Positions 1 through 5,900 of a DNA stretch of 10,591 nucleotides are shown piece after piece. The notes beneath the pieces are model-generated. The model was not told where the DNA came from. It did not search any database and saw only the letters and a program-made list of their open reading frames with translations. Positions within the stretch are counted from its first letter, which is position 1, and each line of letters opens with the position of its first letter. Source of the stretch: an uncultured Collinsella sp. (GTDB lineage: Bacteria; Actinomycetota; Coriobacteriia; Coriobacteriales; Coriobacteriaceae). Location of the stretch: assembly GCA_900550835.1 (NCBI GenBank), contig URTP01000069.1, forward strand, positions 1 to 10,591, given 5' to 3'. Position numbers and translations under genes: made by a program.

Positions 1-978
1 GACGGCGACCTTGCAGCCGGTGCGGTAGCCCGGGTCGAGCGCGAGTACGCGGGCGCCGCGCACGGGGCGCGCCGAGAGCAGGCCCTCGAGATTCTTGGCA
101 AAGACGTTGATGGCCTCGGTCTGGGCGCGAACGGTGAGTTTGGCGCGGGCCTCGCGCTCCAGCGAGGGGGCCATGAGGCGTTTGTAGCCGTCGGCGATGG
201 CGGCATCGAAGATGGGAGCAAACACGCCCTGGCGTCGGGGCCAACGGGTGGCGGCAGCGCCGGCGACGTTCACGCGCACGCGGAGCTTGCCCTCGCGCTC
301 ACCGCGGTCGATAGCCAGCACGCGGTGGTTGGGTATACGGCGCAGCGGCTCATCATAGCTGTAGTACGGCTCGTAGGGGGTCTTCTCGGCGGGGTCGGTG
401 GCCTCGACGACGATGTCGGCGGTGTTTTGCGTAAAGGCGCGCAGGTCGGCGACGTTCTCGGGGTCCTCGGCCACCGTCTCGGCCCCGATCGCCGCCGCGC
501 CGGCGAGCGCCTTTTCGGGCGTGTCGAAGCCGGCCTCCTCGTTGACGTATGCCGCGGCGGCGTCGAGTGCGCTGCCCTTGGCCGAGGCCTGCATGATGAT
601 CATGTTGGCGAGCGGCTCCAGGCCGGCCTCGCGTGCCTTCTGCGCGCGGGTCATGCGTTTTTTGCGGTAGGGCTTATAGAGGTCCTCGACACGCTGGAGC
701 TGTGTGGCCTCGCGAATCTGCTGCTCGAGCTCGGGCGTGAGTTTGCCCTGGGCGTCGATGAGCAGGATGACGTCCTCTTTACGCTGCTCAAGATTGCGCA
801 GGTAGGACAGGCGCTCGTCGAGTGCGCGCAGGGCGACGTCGTCCATGCCGCCCGTTGCTTCCTTGCGGTAGCGCGAGATAAAGGGAATGGTGTTGCCCTC
901 GTCGATGAGCTTGACGGCCGCCTCGATGTTGGCGGCCTTAAGGTTGAGCTCGCGGGCGAGCTGGGCGATAAGATCCAT
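1..978 (-). CDS. tex: Tex transcription accessory protein, N-terminal part (cut by window edge)
   Basis: Tex is a cytoplasmic nucleic-acid-binding protein with an S1 domain at its C-terminus, linked to transcription and RNA metabolism. Translating the minus strand from the ATG at 976-978 gives 326 residues before the window ends; full family members are about 720-780 residues. The N-terminus is helical (MDLIAQLARELNL), followed by the family hallmarks PFISRYRKEATGGMD near residues 32-46 and DLYKPYRKKRMTRAQKAREAGLEPLA near residues 99-125 (key residues Y, K, P and R). The visible part ends at the start of the YqgF/RNase H-like domain with ALDPGYRTGCKVAV. The S1 domain lies beyond the window. 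An AGGAAG ribosome binding site lies 4 bases before the ATG. The gene follows the terminator of the upstream operon, so it probably has its own promoter in 979-1052, but I see no convincing one. The family assignment is strong. Confidence 0.95.
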   Translation of the reverse strand, partial: MDLIAQLARELNLKAANIEAAVKLIDEGNTIPFISRYRKEATGGMDDVALRALDERLSYLRNLEQRKEDVILLIDAQGKLTPELEQQIREATQLQRVEDLYKPYRKKRMTRAQKAREAGLEPLANMIIMQASAKGSALDAAAAYVNEEAGFDTPEKALAGAAAIGAETVAEDPENVADLRAFTQNTADIVVEATDPAEKTPYEPYYSYDEPLRRIPNHRVLAIDRGEREGKLRVRVNVAGAAATRWPRRQGVFAPIFDAAIADGYKRLMAPSLEREARAKLTVRAQTEAINVFAKNLEGLLSARPVRGARVLALDPGYRTGCKVAV

Positions 979-1052
979 GGGACTTCCTGTCTGTGAGTAC
1001 GTTACAGGTGCATGAGCCACCCAGTCTACCACCCGCCCGCGCGCCGCGGCTG

Positions 1053-1091
1053 CAAAGAAATGCCCCGCGGACAGGAGGCTGCTCGCGGGGC
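1053..1091 (-). terminator. Rho-independent terminator of the SDR-MFS-Gfo operon
   Basis: Read on the minus strand, the 8-bp perfect stem GCCCCGCG/CGCGGGGC (1084-1091 with 1062-1069, 14-nt loop) is followed by the U-rich run ATTTCTTT. It lies about 75 bases after the Gfo/Idh/MocA stop codon and before the tex start. On the plus strand the stem is followed by an A-rich run, so it terminates minus-strand transcripts only. Confidence 0.8.
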
Positions 1092-1112
1092 AAAGAAGAG
1101 GGGCTTATTTGT

Positions 1113-1146
1113 GGCGGACCGAGGGGCTCGGCATGGGGTTTCCGCC
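1113..1146 (-). other. Nested hairpin between the Gfo gene and the terminator
   Basis: GGCGGA (1113-1118) pairs with TCCGCC (1141-1146) and encloses a second stem, CCGAG (1119-1123) with CTCGG (1127-1131). It starts 18 bases past the oxidoreductase stop. Neither side has a T-run, so it is not a canonical terminator. It may stabilise the mRNA 3' end or assist the terminator that follows. Confidence 0.45.
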
Positions 1147-1164
1147 GCGGCCGCTCTTAAGGCA

Positions 1165-2205
1165 TTACAGCTCGACGAGCTGACCGGTCTCGGCGGCCTC
1201 CTTGATGGCGTTAAGCAGCGTGAGCGTCTTGACGTTGTCGGCGGGGGTCACGACGGGCTCGACCTCGCGGCGGACGACCTTCACAAAGTGCTTGAGCTGC
1301 ATCTTGTGCGGCAGTGCCGGGTCGACGGCCGGGATCTCCATCTGCAGCGGCTTGTGCCAGTTGGAGGCACCGTCGTAGGAGAACTGGTGCAGGCGGGGCA
1401 GCGAAAGGGCGCCCTTGGTACCGCCAATAAAGTAGGCATCGGCGTCGAAGGGGCGGTACTGCGGGTCCTCGTGAGCAGTCGCCTCCCAGTTCCAGGGGCT
1501 GGCGGTGGCATCGGAGATGGTCATGCTTGCGAGCGCGCCGTCGGCAAAACGGACGTTGACCACGGCGGAGTCCTCGGTCTCAAAACCGCGGGCGGCGCTG
1601 GACTGCATGCCCTGGACGGCGACGGGCTCGCCCAGCAGGTAGCGGAGCAGGTCGACGTCGTGCACCAGGTTGACCAGGATCGGGCCGGCACCCTTCTTGC
1701 GGCGCCACTCGACATCAAAGTACTCGTCGTTCTTATAGATCATGTAGTGGAAGCTCGATACGGTGAGCTTGCCCAGCTCACCGGACTCGATGATTTCCTT
1801 GGCCTTGTTGACGAAGGGGTTGTGGCGACGGTGCTGACCCACGAGCACGGGCACGCCGGCGGTCTCGGCCTCGGCGGCAAAGGCCTGGGCATCCTCGAGG
1901 TCATTGGAGATCGGCTTTTCGACCAGCGGCACGATGTTGCGCTTCACGGCCTCGCGGGCAACGCCCAGATGCAGGTCGTTGGGGGTGGCGATGATGACGG
2001 CCTCGGGCTTGACCTCGTCCATCATCTGGGCGGGATCGGTGTAAAACGGCACGCCGGCGGCCTCGGCCGTGGCGCGGGCGCCCTCAAAGGCGTCGGCGAT
2101 GGCGACGAGCTCGGCTTCGGGCTCCTCGGTGACAAAGCGGATGTGGTTGCGGCCCATGGCACCGGCGCCGATAACGGCAATGCGGACGGGATTGAGCTCA
2201 GACAT
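1165..2205 (-). CDS. Gfo/Idh/MocA-family NAD-dependent oxidoreductase
   Basis: This 346-residue protein has the usual size for the Gfo/Idh/MocA family, cytoplasmic dehydrogenases acting on sugars, inositols and related polyols or their keto forms. An N-terminal Rossmann fold carries the dinucleotide motif GAGAMG at residues 13-18. Asp38 at the end of the second strand suggests NAD rather than NADP. The family EKP motif is at 96-98 (VEKPIS), and the catalytic-region motif LVNLVHDVDLLRYL, with His182, Asp183 and Asp185, lies near 178-191. The C-terminal part is the alpha/beta substrate domain. It is the third and last gene of the operon, 69 bases after the transporter, with a palindromic repeat in that gap. 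A terminator follows. The enzyme probably acts with the SDR on one imported substrate. The substrate is unknown; an inositol-type or sugar dehydrogenase is possible, but no residue decides it. Confidence 0.9.
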   Translation of the reverse strand: MSELNPVRIAVIGAGAMGRNHIRFVTEEPEAELVAIADAFEGARATAEAAGVPFYTDPAQMMDEVKPEAVIIATPNDLHLGVAREAVKRNIVPLVEKPISNDLEDAQAFAAEAETAGVPVLVGQHRRHNPFVNKAKEIIESGELGKLTVSSFHYMIYKNDEYFDVEWRRKKGAGPILVNLVHDVDLLRYLLGEPVAVQGMQSSAARGFETEDSAVVNVRFADGALASMTISDATASPWNWEATAHEDPQYRPFDADAYFIGGTKGALSLPRLHQFSYDGASNWHKPLQMEIPAVDPALPHKMQLKHFVKVVRREVEPVVTPADNVKTLTLLNAIKEAAETGQLVEL

Positions 2206-2235
2206 TTCGACTCCTTAATACTGGTGACCGGTGGA

Positions 2236-2266
2236 ATGCGACAAAGGGACTGTCCCTTTGTCGCAT
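2236..2266. repeat. Perfect palindromic intergenic repeat (REP-like)
   Basis: ATGCGACAAAGGGA (2236-2249) and its exact reverse complement TCCCTTTGTCGCAT (2253-2266) are separated by 3 bases. It lies in the 69-bp gap between the transporter and oxidoreductase genes. There is no T-run on either side, so it is unlikely to be a strong terminator. From memory, palindromes of this kind are dispersed in Collinsella-like genomes. It could form a strong mRNA hairpin and shift expression between the two genes. Confidence 0.75.
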
Positions 2267-2274
2267 CGGTAAAA

Positions 2275-3531
2275 CTAGGCGGACTTCTTCTTGCTGTCGG
2301 AGACCATCATGTAGACGGTGAGCACGACGGCGATGGCGGCGATCACAATGGCGCCGTAGAAGGACTGCTGGTAGGCGGCGCTGCCGGCCTCGGCGTGATA
2401 CAGCACGGCGGGGATGGGCTGGCTGATCCAGGTAGAAGCGGCGTAGCCCAAAAACATGATGCCGTAGTTGACGCCGATGTTGCTGGTGCCAAAGGCGCCA
2501 CCGGTGAGCGGCGGGTAGATGACGAGCAGGGCGCCAAAGCTAAAGCCGAGCAGGGCGAGCGCCACAAAGAACATGCTCTGCGTAAAGCTCATCGACATGA
2601 TGACGAGGGCGACGATGGTCACGACAAGGCTGATGAGCAGCGACTTGTAGGCGCCGAGCTTGTCGATGATCTGACCAAAGGACAGACGGCCGACCAGGTT
2701 GGCGCAGGTGTTGACGGAGACGACCACGCCGCCGAGGGCGACAGCCGCGGCGCTCGTGGGGTCGGCGAAGAGCTGGACGGCGGCGATGGAGGCAACCTTG
2801 CCCACGAGCAGGGTGCCCGCGGTGGCGGCAAAGGCGAAGGTGACGATGAGGACCCAGAAGCGCGGGGTCTTGACCATCTCGCCCGGGGTGAGGTCGCCGA
2901 AGGTACCGGCGTGCGCGCCGCCCTTGGGGGCCTCGAAGCCCTCGGGCAGCCAACCGGCCTCGGGGGCCTTCAGGAACAGGGCGGAGGCGGCGATCGTCAC
3001 AAAGAAGATGACGCCGAGTGCCTTGAGGGCGCCAAAGATGCCCAGGCTCGGGATGAGCAGCGAGGCGAGCACCGGGGACAGCACGGCGGGGCCGGCGGTC
3101 GAAGCGGCCAGGGTGATGCCGGAGGCGAGGCCCTTCTTGTCGATGAACCACTTTTGGCCGGTGGTGAGCGCAGGGTTGTAGCCCAGGCCGTTGCCGATGG
3201 CGGCGACGAGCGAGAACCACAGGTAGAACTGCCACGGCTCGGTGACGGTGCCGGACATGAACCAGCCCAGGCCGTAGCACACGGCAGCGGCGATCACGAC
3301 GTTGCGCGGGCCAATCTTATCGGAGATGCGGCCGGCGAAGATGCCCGTCACGGCCATGATGGTCTGAAAGACCGGGAAAGCCCAGGTGAGGGCGCTGGAC
3401 CACTCGGGGTAGACGGCAAGCAGGTTCTTGGACACGACGGAATACAGCGCGATGGAGCTGATGAAGAACATGGTGACGCACGCGGCGGAAAGCACGACGG
3501 CGCGACCCTTGTTGGAGTTGTTGGAAGCCAT
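2275..3531 (-). CDS. OFA-type major facilitator superfamily transporter
   Basis: From the ATG at 3529-3531 the protein is 418 residues, an integral membrane transporter with about 12 hydrophobic segments. It resembles the oxalate/formate antiporter (OFA) branch. The loop 2-3 motif GRISDKIGPR is at 67-76, the OFA-like KWFIDKKGLASGI at 127-139, and the second-half equivalent GRLSFGQIIDKLG at 281-293. A central loop near 190-222 separates the two six-helix halves, and the C-terminus is a short basic cytoplasmic tail (SDSKKKSA). The start is uncertain. An in-frame GTG-ATG pair at 3568-3573 has a better ribosome binding site (GGGAGG, 6 bases before GTG) and would add 14 Pro-rich residues, while the inner ATG has only a weak AAAGAG but begins like family members. 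It is the second gene of the operon, between two dehydrogenases, so it probably imports their substrate or exchanges substrate for product. The substrate, probably an organic anion, is not known. Confidence 0.88.
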   Translation of the reverse strand: MASNNSNKGRAVVLSAACVTMFFISSIALYSVVSKNLLAVYPEWSSALTWAFPVFQTIMAVTGIFAGRISDKIGPRNVVIAAAVCYGLGWFMSGTVTEPWQFYLWFSLVAAIGNGLGYNPALTTGQKWFIDKKGLASGITLAASTAGPAVLSPVLASLLIPSLGIFGALKALGVIFFVTIAASALFLKAPEAGWLPEGFEAPKGGAHAGTFGDLTPGEMVKTPRFWVLIVTFAFAATAGTLLVGKVASIAAVQLFADPTSAAAVALGGVVVSVNTCANLVGRLSFGQIIDKLGAYKSLLISLVVTIVALVIMSMSFTQSMFFVALALLGFSFGALLVIYPPLTGGAFGTSNIGVNYGIMFLGYAASTWISQPIPAVLYHAEAGSAAYQQSFYGAIVIAAIAVVLTVYMMVSDSKKKSA

Positions 3532-3597
3532 TGGACTCTTTCTAATCGATGCGGGGGGAGGGGCGGGCATCACCGCGAGCCTCCCTGTCGGGCTGGT

Positions 3598-4479
3598 TTA
3601 CTGGTCAGTCGGCTTTGCGACGCCGGACTCGTCGGACCAAAGCTCGACGCCCTTGTTCTTGAGGTAGTTGTCGGCAAAGGCTCGGCGGCCGCCGGGCTTG
3701 GCGGTGAGGTCGCCCATCATATTGGAGAAGCCGCCATCGACCTTGATGGCGTCGCCGGTGGTAAAGTCCGAGCGCTTGGACGCCAGGAACATGACGGCGT
3801 TGGCGATATCGCTGACCTCGCCGATGCGGCGCGTGGCGATGAGGCGGCTGCGGCTCTTCTCGACCTCGGGGTCGGCGTAAAAGCTCGCCGACATGGGGGT
3901 CTTGACAAAGCAGGGCTCGACGCAGTTGGAGCGCACGCCGTAAGGGCCCCACTCGGCGGCGAGCATCTTGGACATCATGTTGACGCCCGCCTTGGTGGAG
4001 CTGTACACGCCCGAGAACGTCTCGGGGGAGTGGCTAGCGACGGTCGAGATGTGCACCAGGCGGCCCTGGCCGGCCTTGATCATCTCGCGACCAAAGCGCT
4101 GCGAAGTGATGAAGTAGCCGGTGAGGTTGACGTTGATGACCTCGTTCCAGTCGGAGAGCGGCAGGTCTTCCATGGCTGCGAAGCGCAGGATACCGGCAGT
4201 GTTGACGAGTACGTCGATGCGGCCGAACTCGGCGATCGTGGCGTCGACGGCGGCCTGGACCTCGTCCTCGTCGGTGGCGTTCATCTTGTAGCCCTCGGCG
4301 TGGATGCCAAACTCGGCGGCGAGATCGGCGGCAGCGGCCTTGACCTTCTCCTCGTCCAGGTCGAGCAGGACGACGTTGGCGCCGTTGCGGGCGAACTCGC
4401 GGCAAATCTCGACGCCCATACCGCCGAGTGCGCCGGTCACGGCGCAGACATCGTCCTCGAGCTTAAGCCAATTGCTCAT
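3598..4479 (-). CDS. Short-chain dehydrogenase/reductase (SDR)
   Basis: This is a 293-residue classical SDR, an NAD(P)-dependent alcohol/ketone oxidoreductase of the cytoplasm. The cofactor motif TGALGGMG is at 15-22. Asp40 at the end of the second strand favours NAD. NTAG is at 93-96, the structural Asn is Asn118, and the active-site YSSTK is at 159-163 (Tyr159, Lys163). The residue 13 before the Tyr, normally the catalytic Ser, is Thr146 in an ungapped reading, with Ser145 next to it. The family core ends with DGG at 248-250. Beyond it is a tail of about 43 residues, longer than usual, rich in charged and aromatic residues. It is the first gene of the operon. The ATG at 4477-4479 is preceded by a purine-rich AAGGGAAG. 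The transporter ORF follows within 25-67 bases. Fold and chemistry are clear; the substrate (sugar, polyol, steroid or other) is not. Confidence 0.9.
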   Translation of the reverse strand: MSNWLKLEDDVCAVTGALGGMGVEICREFARNGANVVLLDLDEEKVKAAAADLAAEFGIHAEGYKMNATDEDEVQAAVDATIAEFGRIDVLVNTAGILRFAAMEDLPLSDWNEVINVNLTGYFITSQRFGREMIKAGQGRLVHISTVASHSPETFSGVYSSTKAGVNMMSKMLAAEWGPYGVRSNCVEPCFVKTPMSASFYADPEVEKSRSRLIATRRIGEVSDIANAVMFLASKRSDFTTGDAIKVDGGFSNMMGDLTAKPGGRRAFADNYLKNKGVELWSDESGVAKPTDQ

Positions 4480-4505
4480 AGGAACTTCCCTTCTTGTGCC
4501 TCCCG

Positions 4506-4532
4506 GTGGGTCGCTCCCATTAATCGACCCAC
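4506..4532. promoter_or_regulatory. 8-bp perfect dyad in the SDR operon leader
   Basis: GTGGGTCG (4506-4513) and CGACCCAC (4525-4532) form a perfect inverted repeat with an 11-base spacer. It lies between the candidate SDR promoter and the SDR start codon, so it would be in the 5' leader. It could be an operator or an mRNA hairpin near the ribosome binding site. It lacks a T-run, so it is not an ordinary terminator. Confidence 0.5.
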
Positions 4533-4548
4533 GTGGTTTTCGCTGGTT

Positions 4549-4577
4549 ATCGTATGCTTTGCATTTGCGCAGGTGAA
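4549..4577 (-). promoter_or_regulatory. Candidate promoter of the SDR-MFS-Gfo operon
   Basis: On the minus strand, TTCACC (4572-4577; 4 of 6 matches to the -35 consensus) and TACGAT (4549-4554; 4 of 6 to the -10) are 17 bases apart. Transcription would begin near 4542, leaving a leader of about 60 bases. A weak promoter suits one that needs LysR activation. It was placed by eye. Confidence 0.4.
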
Positions 4578-4586
4578 TTGCATATT

Positions 4587-4595
4587 TGTTAGAAT
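4587..4595 (+). promoter_or_regulatory. Candidate extended -10 promoter of the LysR gene
   Basis: TGT followed by TAGAAT (4590-4595; 5 of 6 matches to TATAAT) forms an extended -10 element. The -35 is poor (TTGCGC at 4565-4570, spacing 19), which extended -10 promoters tolerate. Transcription would start near 4602, about 110 bases before the GTG start. Confidence 0.45.
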
Positions 4596-4620
4596 AGCGT
4601 TAACCGTAGGTTTACACTGT
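4594..4620. promoter_or_regulatory. Candidate LysR recognition dyad between the divergent promoters
   Basis: The imperfect dyad has the core TTAACC-GTA-GGTTTA (4600-4614). Extending it to 27 bases gives 9 of 12 matching half-site positions. Its centre, 4607, is about -65 from the predicted SDR operon start and overlaps the predicted LysR start. That is the usual place for a LysR recognition site that activates the divergent operon and represses its own gene. It does not contain a strict T-N11-A. Confidence 0.4.
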
Positions 4621-4622
4621 AC

Positions 4623-4645
4623 ATTGAGGTTTGTTCTCAATTGAG
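4623..4645. promoter_or_regulatory. Perfect dyad with three CTCAAT-type half-sites
   Basis: ATTGAG (4623-4628) and CTCAAT (4636-4641) form a perfect dyad with a 7-base spacer. The second arm also begins the 10-bp palindrome CTCAATTGAG (4636-4645), so three half-sites are stacked. The site lies downstream of the predicted LysR transcription start and before its start codon. It could be a second operator for LysR or another regulator. Confidence 0.45.
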
Positions 4646-4712
4646 CTCGTGACCTGCGAAAACGACCCCCTGCGGTGCTGTGGGCCCGCGCGTGCGAAAA
4701 CGGGAGATTGAC

Positions 4713-5591
4713 GTGTACGATCGACGACTCGAGGCCATATCGGCCGCCGCAGAGCTGGGAAGCTTCTCGCGCGCCGCGGCAAAACTGCGCGTGTCGACGC
4801 CGGCACTCGTCAAGCAGGTTTCGGGATTCGAGGCCGAGTTTGGCATCACGCTGTTCGAGCGTTCGCATTCGGGCGTCAAGGCGACGCCGGCGGGGGCGCT
4901 TCTGGTGGACGATGCGCGTTCGATCATGCGTCAGTCCGAGGATGCGCTGCGCCGCGCCCGACACGCGGCGGGCGATGGCGGCGCCGTGCGCCTGGGCGTG
5001 TCGATGATGTGCCCGGGGCGCCAGACACTGTCGATGTGGACGGGCGTGCACGAGCTGGAGCCAACGTTGCGCTTCGAGATCGTGCCGGTGAACGACCTCT
5101 ATGACGAGCGCGAATCCGTTATGCGTGGCCTGGGGCGCGAGGTGGATGTAGTGCAGTCGAGTTTTTCGACCCCGCGCTGGGGCGACGCCTGCCAAAAGCT
5201 CCGCATCGTCAACGTGCCGTTTTACATCGACGTGCCGCGCACAAGTCGGCTCGCGCGCAAGGAGCGCATCACGGTTGCCGACCTGGAGGGCATGCGCCTG
5301 CGCGTACTTCGGCACGGCAATGACGCCATGGACAGCCTGCGTATTGATCTTTTGGCCGACGGCGGCGTGGACGTGATCGACGTGGACAGCTTTGACTTTG
5401 CGCTCTTTAACGAGGCCGAGGAAAAGGGCGACGCGGTGCTCACTTGCGGAGCGTGGTCGGGCGTGCATCCGGCCTTTGTGGGCGTGCCGTTCCTGTGCGG
5501 CCGCGAGGTGCCAGTCTATTTGCACTACCCGCTCGAGCCCACCCTCCAAGTCCAAAAATTCGTCAACGCCATGGCCCAACTCCTCAACTAG
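4713..5591 (+). CDS. LysR-type transcriptional regulator
   Basis: From the GTG at 4713-4715 the protein has 292 residues, a typical LysR length. An N-terminal winged helix-turn-helix covers about residues 2-62: the family pattern LGSFSRAAAKLRVSTPALVKQV, with FERSHSGVKATPAG at the wing. A linker helix follows, then an effector-binding domain of two Rossmann-like lobes (from about residue 80). It binds DNA as a tetramer and responds to a small effector. The GTG is chosen because GGGAG lies 7 bases before it and the protein then starts at the usual distance from the helix-turn-helix; an in-frame GTG at 4680 would add 11 residues but lacks a clear ribosome binding site. It diverges from the SDR-MFS-Gfo operon, its most likely target. 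The effector is unknown and may be a pathway intermediate. Confidence 0.9.
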   Translation: MYDRRLEAISAAAELGSFSRAAAKLRVSTPALVKQVSGFEAEFGITLFERSHSGVKATPAGALLVDDARSIMRQSEDALRRARHAAGDGGAVRLGVSMMCPGRQTLSMWTGVHELEPTLRFEIVPVNDLYDERESVMRGLGREVDVVQSSFSTPRWGDACQKLRIVNVPFYIDVPRTSRLARKERITVADLEGMRLRVLRHGNDAMDSLRIDLLADGGVDVIDVDSFDFALFNEAEEKGDAVLTCGAWSGVHPAFVGVPFLCGREVPVYLHYPLEPTLQVQKFVNAMAQLLN

Positions 5592-5606
5592 CTCATTTGG
5601 CGCGGG

Positions 5607-5698
5607 TAGTCTTTTTGGGACGGGGCTTTTTTAGCTACTTTCGCCGCCCTGCCTGCGCACCCTCAAAGTAGTCAAAAAGCCCCGTCCCAAAAAGACTA
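5607..5698. repeat. Long inverted repeat with arms of about 34 bp after the LysR gene
   Basis: The left arm (5607-5641) and right arm (5665-5698) are reverse complements apart from one short indel and mismatch. The outer 26 bases are identical (begins TAGTCTTTTTGGGACGGGGC). The loop is 23 bases. It begins 15 bases after the LysR stop. The arms contain T5/A5 runs, so the hairpin may help end transcription from either side. Its size and GGGAC core suggest a dispersed intergenic repeat. Confidence 0.75.
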
Positions 5699-5705
5699 AC
5701 AAAAC

Positions 5706-5733
5706 GAGGCCCTGGCCAAACGGCCAGGGCCTC
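5706..5733. terminator. Bidirectional terminator between convergent genes
   Basis: GAGGCCCTGGCC (5706-5717) pairs perfectly with GGCCAGGGCCTC (5722-5733) over 12 bp with a 4-base loop. On the minus strand it is followed by GTTTTGTTAGTCTTTTT, a good U-tract ending the ABC exporter operon. On the plus strand the tail ACTAACTTTTATT is weaker but could end the LysR transcript. Confidence 0.75.
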
Positions 5734-5776
5734 ACTAACTTTTATTCCGTTTTAAATGACGGGCTAATCGCGTACA

Positions 5777-5886
5777 GGAGGGTGCCCCGGGGACGGGCGG
5801 GGTATTTCCTCCGCGCGCAGTTTCGCAGCGCAGCGAGAATGTTTGAGCACGGAGGAAATACCCCGCCCGTCCCCGGGGCACCCTCC
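5777..5886. repeat. 110-bp hairpin element with perfect 37-bp arms
   Basis: Bases 5777-5813 and 5850-5886 are exact reverse complements over 37 positions and very GC-rich (GGAGGGTGCCCCGGGGACGG at the outer end). The 36-base loop contains a further stem, TTTCGC (5821-5826) with GCGAGA (5833-5838), around AGCGCA. The element ends 15 bases past the ABC exporter stop codon. No T-run follows, so a plain terminator is not the best explanation. It looks like a dispersed non-coding hairpin element, MITE- or REP-like. Confidence 0.8.
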
Positions 5887-5900
5887 GTCAGTAATCGGTC

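Noticed and set aside
1..978. Truncated tex gene as a broken gene
   Set aside because: The frame is open to the window edge and matches the family to the last codon; the loss is due to the window boundary.
1012..4644. A 1210-codon open frame on the plus strand across three genes
   Set aside because: It is the codon-aligned antisense of the Gfo, transporter and SDR genes, which all share one frame. It stays open because these GC-rich genes avoid TTA, CTA and TCA codons. The translation is a low-complexity Gly/Asp/His/Val shadow without a domain.
4476..5579. Open frame of 367 codons on the minus strand opposite the LysR gene
   Set aside because: Antisense shadow of the LysR frame; the plus-strand protein has a full LysR architecture and a good ribosome binding site.
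5607..5886. Insertion-sequence ends
   Set aside because: No transposase frame lies between or beside the inverted repeats, and no target-site duplication is evident by eye. They are better described as hairpin repeats.
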